Positions 1-8,904 of a stretch of 64,000 nucleotides of DNA are shown here, one piece after another. Every line of letters begins with the position of its first letter. Position 1 is the stretch's first letter. Location: positions 4,278,001 to 4,342,000 of the forward strand of contig CP021237.1 of assembly GCA_002151545.1 (NCBI GenBank), read 5' to 3'. The notes under the pieces were generated by a model. It was not told where the DNA came from. It ran no database searches and saw nothing but the letters and a program-made list of their open reading frames with translations. The DNA is from Sphingobacteriaceae bacterium GW460-11-11-14-LB5 (GTDB lineage: Bacteria; Bacteroidota; Bacteroidia; Sphingobacteriales; Sphingobacteriaceae). The translations under genes and the position numbers were made by a program.

Positions 1-46
1 GCCGTTCCCATCAGGTTTATTAAGGTAAAGCCTGTGAAGAGAAAAA

Positions 47-472
47 CACCAAACGTTCCTACGGAACGAAAAAAAACATTTTACCACCTTGTTACCCATG
101 AAACGTTCCTAACGGAACGGGATTATTATTAACTTTCGATCTCTTGGCTCAGCGCAAGGATGGCAGGTTTATGAAAACAATGCCTTCGAACAAAGCATCA
201 AACATTCCGGTGGAACGAGAAAACTCGTTTCCACATCTTATCCATCAGCCGTCCATAATGCAACGGGAAGTGATTATTATTGACTTTCGATCTCTTGGCT
301 CAGCGCAAGGATGCAGGTTTATGAAAACAATGCCTTCGAACAAAGCATCAAACATTCCGGTGGAACGAGAAAACTCGTTTTCACACCTTATCCATCAGCC
401 GTCCCTTCGGGACGAATGGTAGGTAGCAAATAACATTTGTTATTTGTGTTCGTTCCGTAGGAACGTTTGGTG
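47..472. repeat. Composite repeat bounded by 24-bp inverted repeats
   Basis: Bases 47-70 and 449-472 are exact reverse complements (24 bp), each holding the small palindrome CGTTCC-TA-GGAACG type. Between them lie two direct copies of about 133 bp (121-254 and 272-404), differing by a one-base deletion and a few substitutions. Further short palindromes of the same kind occur at 103-119 and 401-413 (GTCCC-TTC-GGGAC). This resembles the REP-like palindromes often associated with RAYT transposases in Bacteroidota, but no transposase is present. The open frame at 144-422 simply reads through both copies and is not taken as a gene. The rest of 1-591 holds no gene that I can see. Confidence 0.8.
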
Positions 473-532
473 ATGTAAATGATTAATACCCGATCCCATT
501 ACGGTCTGTAAGAACACATACCATGGAAATGC

Positions 533-568
533 CAAAACAAAAAAGGTCCCGATTTATGTCGGGACCTT
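533..568 (-). terminator. Rho-independent terminator of mqo
   Basis: Perfect 10-bp stem (543-552 with 559-568, loop of 6) followed on the minus strand by a T-rich run. It lies 24 bp past the mqo stop codon. Confidence 0.85.
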
Positions 569-591
569 GTATATTCTTATTGTGGTTGCAA

Positions 592-2109
592 TTAAGCAAC
601 TACAACATTTTCTATTTTTAACACTTTTGAGGTTCTGTTTCTGGTTTCTTTGCAAAGATCTGCATCCTGCGCAAGCGATTTTCCATAAGTAGGAATCATC
701 TCCTTAATTTTGGCCTGCCATTCTTCAGTAGCCAAATCATCAGCAAAACAACGGTTTAATAAATCGAGCATAATAGAAACGGCTGTTGAAGCTCCGGGAG
801 ATGCACCCAGCAAAGCTGCAATAGAACCATCGGCGGCACTTACCACCTCTGTTCCAAATTCTAAAATACCACCTTGTTTTTCGTCTTTTTTAATTACCTG
901 CACACGCTGACCTGCATATTCCAGTTCCCAATCTTTAAGCTCGGCAGTTGGTAAATATTCTTTCAATGCTTCCAATCTGTCTTCCGGCGACTGCCTAACC
1001 TGCTCAATCAGATACTTTGTTAAATCAAGGTTATGCAATCCTGCCGACAGCATCGGGCGGATATTATTAAATTTTATCGATTTTGGTAAATCTAAGAATG
1101 AACCATTTTTAAGGAATTTGGTAGAGAAACCAGCATAAGGGCCAAACAATAGCGCCTGCTTACCATTAATCATTCTGGTATCCAGGTGTGGAACCGACAT
1201 TGGTGGGGCACCAACAGCCGCTTTTCCATACACCTTAGCATGGTGTTTTTTAATAATTTCTTCGTTGGTACATTTTAACCATTGTCCGCTTACAGGGAAA
1301 CCGCCAAAACCTTTTCCTTCAGGAATGTCTGATTTTTCCAGTAGTGGCAAAGAACCACCACCTGCACCGATAAATACAAACTTAGCTACACGTTTGCGTT
1401 TGTCTCCGCTTTCTAAATCCTTAACTTTTACAATCCAGTTGCCGTCTTTATTCTTTTTAAGGTCGCGGATTTCGTGGTTGAAATACAGATTAACGTTACT
1501 TTGTTCCTTTAAGTTGTTAAACATGTCGCGGGTTAACGTACCAAAGTTAACATCGGTACCTAAATCCATTTTAGTAGCCGCAACTTTTTCGCTTTTTTTA
1601 CGGCCATCCATAATCAAAGGTGCCCAGTTTTTGACCAACTCGGTATCTTCGGTATATTGCATATCGCTAAACAAATCGCATTGGGTTAATGCGTCGTAGC
1701 GTTTTTTAAGATATTCTACATTCTTTTTTCCCCAAACAAAACTCATGTGAGGAATATTGCGAATAAAATTACAAGGATCTGAAACCAATCCCTTGTTCAC
1801 TAAATATGACCAGAACTGCTTAGAAACCTCAAAATGTTCTGCAATCTGAACCGCTTTTTTTATTTCAACTGTACCATCCTTCTTTTCGGGTGTATAGTTT
1901 AATTCGCAAAAAGCAGAGTGTCCCGTTCCGGCATTATTCCAGGCATCAGAGCTTTCTGCCGCCGCAATATCTAAACGTTCGTAAATTTCTATGCTTAAAT
2001 TGGGTTCTAATTGTTTTAACAAAACACCCAGGGTTGCACTCATGATGCCAGCCCCTATTAAAATTACATCAGCGTCAGTTTTACCAACTGTCTTTTTCTT
2101 TTTTGTCAT
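592..2109 (-). CDS. mqo: Malate:quinone oxidoreductase
   Basis: A 505-residue FAD-dependent malate:quinone oxidoreductase. The family oxidises malate to oxaloacetate at the inner face of the cytoplasmic membrane and passes electrons to quinone, replacing or supplementing NAD-linked malate dehydrogenase in the TCA cycle. The N-terminal dinucleotide-binding motif GAGIMSATLG is at about residues 18-27, followed by the family stretch with SSDAWNNAGTGHSA. Length matches the family (about 490-510). The start at 2109 gives a short Lys-rich leader before the FAD motif. The gene stands alone, with its own terminator, and a -7 box lies just upstream. Very sure of the assignment. Confidence 0.96.
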   Translation of the reverse strand: MTKKKKTVGKTDADVILIGAGIMSATLGVLLKQLEPNLSIEIYERLDIAAAESSDAWNNAGTGHSAFCELNYTPEKKDGTVEIKKAVQIAEHFEVSKQFWSYLVNKGLVSDPCNFIRNIPHMSFVWGKKNVEYLKKRYDALTQCDLFSDMQYTEDTELVKNWAPLIMDGRKKSEKVAATKMDLGTDVNFGTLTRDMFNNLKEQSNVNLYFNHEIRDLKKNKDGNWIVKVKDLESGDKRKRVAKFVFIGAGGGSLPLLEKSDIPEGKGFGGFPVSGQWLKCTNEEIIKKHHAKVYGKAAVGAPPMSVPHLDTRMINGKQALLFGPYAGFSTKFLKNGSFLDLPKSIKFNNIRPMLSAGLHNLDLTKYLIEQVRQSPEDRLEALKEYLPTAELKDWELEYAGQRVQVIKKDEKQGGILEFGTEVVSAADGSIAALLGASPGASTAVSIMLDLLNRCFADDLATEEWQAKIKEMIPTYGKSLAQDADLCKETRNRTSKVLKIENVVVA

Positions 2110-2127
2110 CTTAGCTTAAAGGAGTTA

Positions 2128-2135
2128 CAAATTTA
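2128..2135 (-). promoter_or_regulatory. Candidate -7 box for mqo
   Basis: The minus strand reads TAAATTTG, an exact match to the Bacteroidota -7 consensus TAnnTTTG, about 20 nt before the mqo start. No convincing -33 TTTG is visible at the right spacing, so this is a moderate call. Confidence 0.35.
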
Positions 2136-2496
2136 GGATGATTTTAAACATCCCACGAATTTTAAGGCATTAATTCTGAAAAAATTGCCAAAAAATTAGA
2201 AATACTTTCTGTTTTTTGACAACTTCTAATCAAATTTTAATCCAAAAAACTGTCCGGCCAGGAACAAACATCAAAAGACATGAACGCACTATTAAAAGCT
2301 CATTATTAATTTGCTAATCACGCTACCTAATTTTTTAAAATATTTGTCATTTTAGATTCAAATGGCTTAAAAAAATTAAATTTTAATAAACAGCCCTGCC
2401 TTTTCACAGGTTAAATGCAGAAGATGTTTACAGTTCTTGTTTTTTTTCTCTCCTAAAATGTTTTTTTATACCTCTATTTGTTTAAAAAATTACCTC
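2136..2496. other. AT-rich intergenic region, no gene seen
   Basis: This divergent region between mqo and the lipoprotein gene is strongly AT-rich and should carry the promoters for both. I see no RNA gene, repeat or small ORF that I can support. Confidence 0.6.
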
Positions 2497-3798
2497 ATGA
2501 AGAATTTAGTTTTATTTTGCACTGTACTTTTTTTAGCTGCCTGCTCTGGTGATAAAACAGATCAGGTGCTGCTCGATCTTGACAAGAAGAAATTGACAGC
2601 AAACATTAACTATGATAAAATCATCTTTTATAAGTTCGCTAAAATAGCTGTCCGTTCAACTGCAGTTCAAGATACAACTCAACCCGAATATCAAAAATTC
2701 AGTAAACAGGCACAAAGTGTTGTTCGTACCTTAAATAAGGTGAACGGAAATGGCGACGAAAATATTTCAGTAATAGACGCCTTAAGGCTGTATAAAGAAT
2801 ACCGCTCGGTTAAACAATTTGTGAAAGAAACCGACGAAGATGTTTTCCCGCTTTTAACAGCTGGATTTATTGCAATGAAGACTGGCGTTAAAACACCGGA
2901 TCCTTTTTTTAAAGACCTAAAAAAGGTTTACTATCAAAACATTGAACATGCCATTTTAAGTATGGCAGTTTTAACCACCAGAGATTTAGGGCAGCCTTTT
3001 GCATTATATGAATGCGCTAAAACTCAGCCAGAGTTGCTGGATGATTGCGAAGTTAAAACCTTGCTCGAATTTGTCCGTGGCTTTCTGTTTTTTGGCAATA
3101 ATCTTTTTTACCTGTCAGAAGATGGTCTCTCGCGAAATATTAAATGGCTTGATAAAAATGAGAAAATTCCACTCCCCTACACGAAAGCCTTTTTTGGCTG
3201 GAGCCGCTTAAATGATGAACAAACCCATGTTGCCTTTCATGGCATGAACTACCTTTTCAGAGGTTTTGACCGGATGAGAATGGAGCGCAAAATTGATGAG
3301 GAGCGATCGCTTGAAGATTTTGAGGCTTTTTTAAACGACATGAATAAACTCGGCGTCCAAAATGAACTGGTTTGGGGGATAACCGCTTACCTGAATTTAA
3401 AAAAAGAAAGACCAGAGCAGTCGCTTCCGGCATTAGAAAAGCTAAGCAAAAGCCCATTATTTTCTAACAGTGAACGTGAAGCCCTGCAGCAAACCATTGT
3501 CTATGTAAAAGATCGTAAATCAGATAAGGCACTAACAGGAGTATACGACAAAGCATTTATAGGCAAAATTGCCACCAAATATATGATCGCACTGCTATCG
3601 AAGGTTGATTGGGAAAAACTGATGAAGCAACAGGGAGTTCCTTATACTAAAGAAGTATTTGCCGGCATCGGCAAATTTAAAGCGCTTTCCAATTCGGTGA
3701 GTGAGTACACACAACCTTCAACCATCGAAAAGGGTAAAAAAGAGATTGGCAAGAAAGGCAGCGAGCTGCTCGAAAAAGCTAAAGGGTTTTTGAACTAA
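2497..3798 (+). CDS. Exported lipoprotein of unknown function
   Basis: A predicted protein of 433 residues. I chose the ATG at 2497 over the upstream ATG at 2437 because it places a clean lipoprotein signal peptide (MKNLVLFCTVLFLAAC, Cys16 as the lipid-modified residue) at the N-terminus. The mature part is rich in charged helices and has no motif that I recognise; a TPR-like helical fold is possible because several segments alternate Leu/Ala-rich and charged residues. It stands alone between mqo (divergent) and a VOC gene (convergent). Probably a conserved Sphingobacteriaceae lipoprotein; function unknown. Confidence 0.8.
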   Translation: MKNLVLFCTVLFLAACSGDKTDQVLLDLDKKKLTANINYDKIIFYKFAKIAVRSTAVQDTTQPEYQKFSKQAQSVVRTLNKVNGNGDENISVIDALRLYKEYRSVKQFVKETDEDVFPLLTAGFIAMKTGVKTPDPFFKDLKKVYYQNIEHAILSMAVLTTRDLGQPFALYECAKTQPELLDDCEVKTLLEFVRGFLFFGNNLFYLSEDGLSRNIKWLDKNEKIPLPYTKAFFGWSRLNDEQTHVAFHGMNYLFRGFDRMRMERKIDEERSLEDFEAFLNDMNKLGVQNELVWGITAYLNLKKERPEQSLPALEKLSKSPLFSNSEREALQQTIVYVKDRKSDKALTGVYDKAFIGKIATKYMIALLSKVDWEKLMKQQGVPYTKEVFAGIGKFKALSNSVSEYTQPSTIEKGKKEIGKKGSELLEKAKGFLN

Positions 3799-3852
3799 AA
3801 GGTAGTTTTTCATTTAGATTGGAGCGCAGTCCTGAACTTAGGGCGAGAGCTT

Positions 3853-3876
3853 TTTAACTTTCTTTGGAAAGTTAAA
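3853..3876. repeat. Perfect 10-bp hairpin
   Basis: Arms 3853-3862 and 3867-3876 are exact reverse complements with a TTTG loop. It lies 55 bp after the lipoprotein stop codon but lacks a clear T-run, so it is more likely part of an intergenic repeat than a terminator. Confidence 0.5.
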
Positions 3877-3930
3877 GATTTTACTTCGCAGTGTCTTCGG
3901 GTTCTCGCCTACGCCATTACTAACAGATTC

Positions 3931-3982
3931 CAATAAAGCGGTCGTCCTTCCCGCGCATGCGGGAAGGACGACCGCTTTATTG
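3931..3982. repeat. 52-bp perfect palindrome between convergent genes
   Basis: Two 24-bp arms (3931-3954 and 3959-3982) are exact reverse complements around the 4-base loop GCAT. It could work as a bidirectional terminator between the convergent lipoprotein and VOC genes. The arm contains the motif GGAAGGACGACCGC, of the type found dispersed in Pedobacter intergenic DNA. Confidence 0.85.
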
Positions 3983-4084
3983 TATTAAGATTCCCAATCG
4001 AGTTGGGAATGACGATATCCAGAGAGGTATCACCTACTTAAAATTACCTATGCATTTATTGACCTTTAGGCAATAAATTAGATC

Positions 4085-4435
4085 TCAGTAGTGACTTAAA
4101 ATATTAACCAATTTACCAAATGGATCTCGGGTATAGAATCGCCTGACGCCCCATGGCTCATCAGCCGGACCGTATTCGACAGGAAACCCGGCGGCCTTAA
4201 CCTTCTTCAAGATATCATCAACATTTTCAACTTCAATGGATAGATCTGGTGTTGGGGTACCTGATCCACCTTCAGCGGCAAAACTGATCTGTACATCCAT
4301 TTTTTGGCCAGCAGCGCCATAGGTTGCAATCCAGCCGTGATCCATCATTAAATCCAGCCCCAATACATCCTTGTAAAAACTTGCTGCTTCTGCAATTTTT
4401 TGAGTATCGATATTAAGCACTATTCTTTTTACCAT
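4085..4435 (-). CDS. VOC (glyoxalase/bleomycin resistance) family protein
   Basis: A 116-residue single-module VOC protein: beta-alpha-beta-beta-beta start (VLNIDTQKIAEAASFYKDVLGLDL) and the closing strand with FYTRDPFGKLVNILSHY, typical of the superfamily. VOC proteins bind a metal between paired modules and include lyases, dioxygenases and antibiotic-binding proteins; the substrate cannot be told from sequence. It lies downstream of msrA on the same strand but is separated from it by a clear terminator. Fairly sure of the fold, not of the reaction. Confidence 0.85.
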   Translation of the reverse strand: MVKRIVLNIDTQKIAEAASFYKDVLGLDLMMDHGWIATYGAAGQKMDVQISFAAEGGSGTPTPDLSIEVENVDDILKKVKAAGFPVEYGPADEPWGVRRFYTRDPFGKLVNILSHY

Positions 4436-4460
4436 AAACAGAAGTTTAAATTCCTAAGAT

Positions 4461-4493
4461 AACAAAAAGCCCTGCAATGTTTATTGCAGGGCT
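4461..4493 (-). terminator. Rho-independent terminator of msrA
   Basis: Perfect 11-bp stem (4468-4478 with 4483-4493, loop GTTT) followed on the minus strand by TTTTTGTT. It lies 15 bp after the msrA stop codon and separates msrA from the VOC gene. Confidence 0.85.
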
Positions 4494-4508
4494 AGTCAAC
4501 CACGCTTA

Positions 4509-5108
4509 TCAGTTTTTAAGCTTCGCTTTAAATATCTTTTCCAGTTTCTCTATTTTTGGCTGGATCACCAACCTGCAATACGGTTCACTTCCATTTTTAT
4601 TGAAATAATTCTGGTGATAATTTTCGGCGACATAAAAAGGTTTGGCCGCTTCTATAGCGGTTACCACTTTCTTGCCATAGGCATTGGTTTTATTCAATTC
4701 TGCCTTGTATTTTTCGGCCAAAGCTTTTTGTTCTGCTGAATGGTAAAAAACTACCGAGCGATATTGTGTACCACTATCTGCCCCCTGGCGGTTTAATGTA
4801 GTTGGGTCATGGCTTTTCCAAAAAACTTCTAACAAGTCATCATAAGAAATCACCAGTGGATTGTAGGTTATTTCTAAAACTTCTGCATGACCGGTAGCAC
4901 CGGTGCATACTTCTTCGTAAGTTGGATTGGTTAATGTACCGCCTTCGTAACCCGATTTTACCGACACGACACCTTTTAACCGCTGAAATATAGCTTCGGT
5001 GCACCAAAAGCAGCCCATACCGAAAGTAGCCTTTTCCGTCTTTTTCCCTTGTGCATTAGCCTGGTTAAGGGCCAGTACTGCTAACAGAACTAAAATTATT
5101 TTTCTCAT
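4509..5108 (-). CDS. msrA: Exported peptide-methionine (S)-S-oxide reductase
   Basis: MsrA reduces methionine-S-sulfoxide in proteins, repairing oxidative damage. I start it at 5108 (MRKIILVLLAVLALNQANAQ), which gives a signal peptide ending near residue 20; an in-frame ATG at 5147 would bury that signal behind 13 residues. The catalytic motif GCFWCTE carries the nucleophilic Cys33. The C-terminal part (NYHQNYFNKN, YCRLVIQPK) is also typical. Length of about 199 residues is MsrA plus signal peptide, without a fused MsrB. The signal peptide predicts a periplasmic or surface location. A terminator follows. Confidence 0.95.
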   Translation of the reverse strand: MRKIILVLLAVLALNQANAQGKKTEKATFGMGCFWCTEAIFQRLKGVVSVKSGYEGGTLTNPTYEEVCTGATGHAEVLEITYNPLVISYDDLLEVFWKSHDPTTLNRQGADSGTQYRSVVFYHSAEQKALAEKYKAELNKTNAYGKKVVTAIEAAKPFYVAENYHQNYFNKNGSEPYCRLVIQPKIEKLEKIFKAKLKN

Positions 5109-5461
5109 TTTGTGTTTATTTATTTTTACCTGTAATGAGGCTATCATGATTTTTTTGCTCTATTACTTGCAAAATGCAAATCATGATGGTTTCATGTGTG
5201 TTTTTATTTTATTAGTCGCAAATACCCCATTTACCTTACAGCTTGTTTATGTTATTTCCATTTAATTATACGAAATTAAATAAACTGTAGTTTGCATTTA
5301 AATTATAATGGATTTAGTGTGACAATCGAATATCACCTGGATTTTGCAATTTTGTTAATAACTTAAAAACCTGTATATTAATTCATTAAATACTTAAGAT
5401 CCAGCCGAAATGCAGTTATTAACAATTCTTTTTAAATTCGTATAACATTAAATATAAAATT
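5109..5461. other. AT-rich intergenic region, no gene seen
   Basis: Divergent region between msrA and the 2-oxoglutarate oxygenase gene. It is AT-rich and contains imperfect promoter-like boxes (for example TAAATTCG shortly before 5462, one mismatch from TAnnTTTG). I see no RNA gene or ORF that I can support. Confidence 0.5.
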
Positions 5462-6424
5462 ATGTCTACACCGTATATTCCTTGTTTAGATTTAGGCTCT
5501 TACATCAATGGTTCAGCAGAAGACCGCAAAAAGTTTTCGGATGAATTGGGCCGTGCATTTAACGATTCGGGTTTTGTTACCATCACCAACCATGGTTTAA
5601 GTCAGGAATTAATTGATAAACTTTACGAAAACATTAAAGCGGCCTTTTCGTTACCTGTTGAAACCAAAAGGAAATACGAGAAACCAGAATTGGCAGGCCA
5701 GCGCGGTTATACCAGTGCCGGTAAAGAAACCGCTAAAGGCGCTAAAACTCCAGATTTAAAAGAATTCTGGCAAATCGGACAGGAAGTAACTGATGGCGAT
5801 CCGGTTAAAAATGAATACCCTGATAACGAAATTTTGGAGGAATTACCTGAATTTAACCAGGTAACCGGCGACATTTATAAAAAACTGGAAGAAAACGGAA
5901 CACATTTATTACGTGCCATTGCAACCTATTTAGAATTACCCATCAATTATTTCGACAAACATGTTCATAACGGAAATTCGATTTTGAGAGGCATCCACTA
6001 CTTCCCGATCGAAAATCCTGAAACCATTCCTGATGATGCAGTTCGTGCAGGCGCACATGAAGACATTAACCTAATCACCTTGTTAATCGGTGCCAGTGCA
6101 GATGGTTTAGAAGTATTAACCCGCAGTAATGAGTGGTTACCAATTAAAGCACACCATACCGATATTGTAGTGAATGTGGGCGATATGTTACAGCGTTTAA
6201 CCAACAATAAATTAAAATCGACGACACACAGGGTGGTAAACCCTCCTCGTGAACTAATGAAAACTTCACGCTTTTCGGTTCCATTTTTCTTACATCCACG
6301 TAGCGATATGGACTTAACCAGTTTACCATCAACCATTGATGCTGAACATCCTAAAGCTTATAGCGATATGACCGCAGGAGAATATTTAGATGAAAGATTA
6401 AGAGAAATTGGATTGAAAAAGTAG
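5462..6424 (+). CDS. 2-oxoglutarate/Fe(II)-dependent oxygenase, isopenicillin N synthase-like
   Basis: A 320-residue member of the isopenicillin N synthase/2OG-Fe(II) oxygenase family. An N-terminal DIOX_N-like part (NDSGFVTITNHGLSQELID) precedes the double-stranded beta-helix. The Fe(II) triad is His199, Asp201 (in AHEDINL) and His256 (in TTHRVVNP), and the co-substrate motif RxS is Arg270/Ser272, so 2-oxoglutarate is the likely co-substrate. The substrate is unknown; relatives oxidise small metabolites. The gene is monocistronic with a terminator just downstream. Confidence 0.92.
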   Translation: MSTPYIPCLDLGSYINGSAEDRKKFSDELGRAFNDSGFVTITNHGLSQELIDKLYENIKAAFSLPVETKRKYEKPELAGQRGYTSAGKETAKGAKTPDLKEFWQIGQEVTDGDPVKNEYPDNEILEELPEFNQVTGDIYKKLEENGTHLLRAIATYLELPINYFDKHVHNGNSILRGIHYFPIENPETIPDDAVRAGAHEDINLITLLIGASADGLEVLTRSNEWLPIKAHHTDIVVNVGDMLQRLTNNKLKSTTHRVVNPPRELMKTSRFSVPFFLHPRSDMDLTSLPSTIDAEHPKAYSDMTAGEYLDERLREIGLKK

Positions 6425-6482
6425 TTGGGCTTGGGAGTTCTCAGTTTGGAGTTCTGGCAAATCACAAATAGAAAATTTAAAG

Positions 6483-6511
6483 GCATCGGTTAAAAAACCG
6501 GTGCTTTTTTG
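6483..6511 (+). terminator. Rho-independent terminator after the oxygenase gene
   Basis: 9-bp stem (6483-6491 with 6496-6504, one G-T wobble, loop AAAA) followed by TTTTTTG. Confidence 0.85.
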
Positions 6512-6558
6512 TTATTTAGATTTATACGTAACAAATCTTTATTCCCTACCAATATTGA

Positions 6559-7806
6559 TTAAGGTTCATAATCGTCAGGTAACAAAGTTGAAATCCCATA
6601 AATAGATGAAAAAAAACCAGTGAGCCTAAGCCCTTTTGAAATCCCGTTAACTTTAGGGTTAATGATTACTTCTTTACGTTTTAATTCAACAATCGATTTA
6701 TTAACTTCATATATATTTTTATCCCTATGGTCCTGAAATTTGTTAGGATACAGGTTATTTTTCACAGAACGATATATGTCAGCATCTATCGGTTTTGTGA
6801 AAGTTACTGACAGTAGTGTATCTTTTGTTTTAAATATGGTATTTCCGCTGCTATTTACCGTTTTAAAATCATCGGAATTAAGCAAATTAATTGATAGCGT
6901 TTCAAAGTTATCAGGCTCATTGAAAATTTTTTTATAATAGGCAGAAGAATCGCCAAGCGCTGTGCTGTTTTTATTAACAATAAATTCGCTTTTCCTTGCA
7001 TAATCTAATTGCGCTATAATTTTCAATACCCTTGCTTTCTCAGTATTCTTGCTTCGAGTAATACTACGCACTTCAAAACCTTCCGTACTGATGGTGTTAC
7101 TATAAACCGATCTAAGAAAATGAATCATAGAGCCATAGTAAGATGCATTTCTTAATTTCGTCTTCTTATCTGACAATTCTTTATCGTTTAATTCCCTAAA
7201 AAAAGATTTTCCGACAAGGCTCCTTCCTAAGGATGAAAGTTCAAAATTTTGCAAATCATATTCGACAATATATCCTAAGGCTTTATTTAAAATAACGATC
7301 GGTCTCTTAGCAACGGCCTTCATCCCACGAGTTTCCTTGATATACCTCAACTCAATATCTTCTTTATTCTGTATGACACATTGATCTGAATATGGTGTTA
7401 CCCCTAAAAAACCGTCTTTAAATTTCTGCCAGTTTTTTGGATTTCTTGAATCCAGAACAATATAATCAGCACCTATTTTAACTTCATCAAGCTCTTGTGT
7501 TTTCTGTTTTAACTTAAAATCGAGTTTTAATGGCAATTGAGATGAAGAAAATGAATAAGATATTGTTTCATATCCAACAAATGTAATCACAAGTTCCTGC
7601 GTGCCTAAAGGGATATTATCAAACGAAAAAAAACCTTCCTCATTTGACATACGACCAATTGTGGTATTGTTAATATAGATATTTGCTCCCGCAACTGCCT
7701 TACCGCTATCATTATCAATTATTTTTCCAGAAAGCATATTTTGCGCCAACAAAACTTGGGGTAGAAAAATTAATAAAAATAAAATAGTCTTTTTAGGCAA
7801 AATCAT
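6559..7806 (-). CDS. Exported carboxypeptidase-like regulatory domain protein
   Basis: A predicted exported protein of 415 residues. I chose the ATG at 7806, which puts the signal peptide MILPKKTILFLLIFLPQVLL at the N-terminus; an ATG at 7836 only adds an unlikely leader. Residues about 22-110 form a carboxypeptidase-regulatory-like beta-sandwich (SGKIIDNDSGKAVAGANIYI, TIGRMSNEEGFFSF, VGYETISYSF), a module common at the N-terminus of Bacteroidota surface proteins. The rest (about 300 residues) has no motif that I recognise and no TonB barrel. It is likely periplasmic or surface located. Role unknown. Confidence 0.8.
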   Translation of the reverse strand: MILPKKTILFLLIFLPQVLLAQNMLSGKIIDNDSGKAVAGANIYINNTTIGRMSNEEGFFSFDNIPLGTQELVITFVGYETISYSFSSSQLPLKLDFKLKQKTQELDEVKIGADYIVLDSRNPKNWQKFKDGFLGVTPYSDQCVIQNKEDIELRYIKETRGMKAVAKRPIVILNKALGYIVEYDLQNFELSSLGRSLVGKSFFRELNDKELSDKKTKLRNASYYGSMIHFLRSVYSNTISTEGFEVRSITRSKNTEKARVLKIIAQLDYARKSEFIVNKNSTALGDSSAYYKKIFNEPDNFETLSINLLNSDDFKTVNSSGNTIFKTKDTLLSVTFTKPIDADIYRSVKNNLYPNKFQDHRDKNIYEVNKSIVELKRKEVIINPKVNGISKGLRLTGFFSSIYGISTLLPDDYEP

Positions 7807-7970
7807 ATGTAATATTATTTGTGTAATCTTACACATTTTTCGCTTAATTTACCCCAAATAATTTGGCTTTCTGGTCATATGCTTTCAGAAATCTCTAACA
7901 GAACCTAACGAAAGTTTAGGGGTTAAAATGGGTTGAGAAGAGCTAATTTGCTTTTTTTATTTATCATAAT

Positions 7971-8813
7971 ATGTATACAACACGATTAGATATCTTCGCC
8001 AAAATTGAGGGAATTGGCTCTGCCTCAGGGTTATTCGCAAGTGGAAATTTGCTTTACATTATAGGCGATAACAGTGCTTATTTAAATGCATACAACATTA
8101 AAACCAAACAGCTTCGCAAGATCCAGGTATTATTTAACACAGGACTAAAGCAGCTGGAAAACATTCCTAAATCATTAAAACCCGATTTCGAAATCCTTTG
8201 TCAGCACGATGATAAATTATACCTTTTAGGTTCTGGTTCAACTCCAAAAAGAAACCTGATGATCGAATTCGACCTGAAAACTCAAAAAGTTATTCAGAAA
8301 GACCTGACCGAAACCTACACCAGACTTAAAGCTATTGCTGAAATAGATGATCAGAATTTGAACCTCGAAGGGGCAATTTTTACGGGTAAGGAGTGGCTGC
8401 TTTTTAACCGTGGCAACGGGATCAATGCAAAGAATGGCATATTTAAAATCCCTGGAGCAGATTTAACCGACACCAACCAAATTAAATTTAACAGTTTTAA
8501 ACTCCCCAATATTGATCATGTGGAATCATCTTTTACGGATGCAACACGGGTTAAAAATGAAATATTTTTCATTGCTACTGCTGAAGACACCAAATCGACT
8601 TATGCCGATGGCGAAATTCTGGGCAGTTTTGTTGGCAGTATTAACCTGCCAACCTTAAAGTTAAACTTTAGCAATAAAATCTCTGATCAACATAAATTCG
8701 AAGGCATTACTTTATTAAGCCAGGACGAGCATAACACCACTTTTCTCTTATGTGAAGACCGTGATACGGAGGAGCTTAAAACAGTAATTTATAAGTTGGT
8801 AATCAATTTTTAG
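7971..8813 (+). CDS. Conserved beta-propeller-like protein, function unknown
   Basis: A 280-residue protein without a signal peptide. It shows repeated beta-rich blocks (SGNLLYIIGDNSAYLNAYNIKT, DDKLYLLGSGSTPKRNLMIEFDLKT, EFDLKTQKVIQKD, GKEWLLFNRGN) that look like blades of a beta-propeller. The overall pattern resembles uncharacterised Bacteroidota proteins (possibly the DUF6929 group), but I cannot confirm this. It is a single gene, followed by a large hairpin. Function not assigned. Confidence 0.7.
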   Translation: MYTTRLDIFAKIEGIGSASGLFASGNLLYIIGDNSAYLNAYNIKTKQLRKIQVLFNTGLKQLENIPKSLKPDFEILCQHDDKLYLLGSGSTPKRNLMIEFDLKTQKVIQKDLTETYTRLKAIAEIDDQNLNLEGAIFTGKEWLLFNRGNGINAKNGIFKIPGADLTDTNQIKFNSFKLPNIDHVESSFTDATRVKNEIFFIATAEDTKSTYADGEILGSFVGSINLPTLKLNFSNKISDQHKFEGITLLSQDEHNTTFLLCEDRDTEELKTVIYKLVINF

Positions 8814-8814
8814 G

Positions 8815-8873
8815 TGAAAGAGTTGTCAACTTTCTGGCAGATTGGCTATTAAAGTTAACACCTCTTTCATTTG
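8815..8873 (+). terminator. Long imperfect hairpin, possible terminator
   Basis: Arms 8815-8833 and 8851-8869 pair over 19 bp with 3 mismatches, directly after the stop codon at 8813, and are followed by TTTG. The T-run is weak, so termination is an inference. Confidence 0.5.
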
Positions 8874-8904
8874 TTTATAAACATAGAAAAAACACCTGAC
8901 TACC

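Noticed and set aside
144..422. Open frame of 92 codons on the plus strand
   Set aside because: It reads straight through both direct repeats and repeats its own peptide; no signal, motif or start context.
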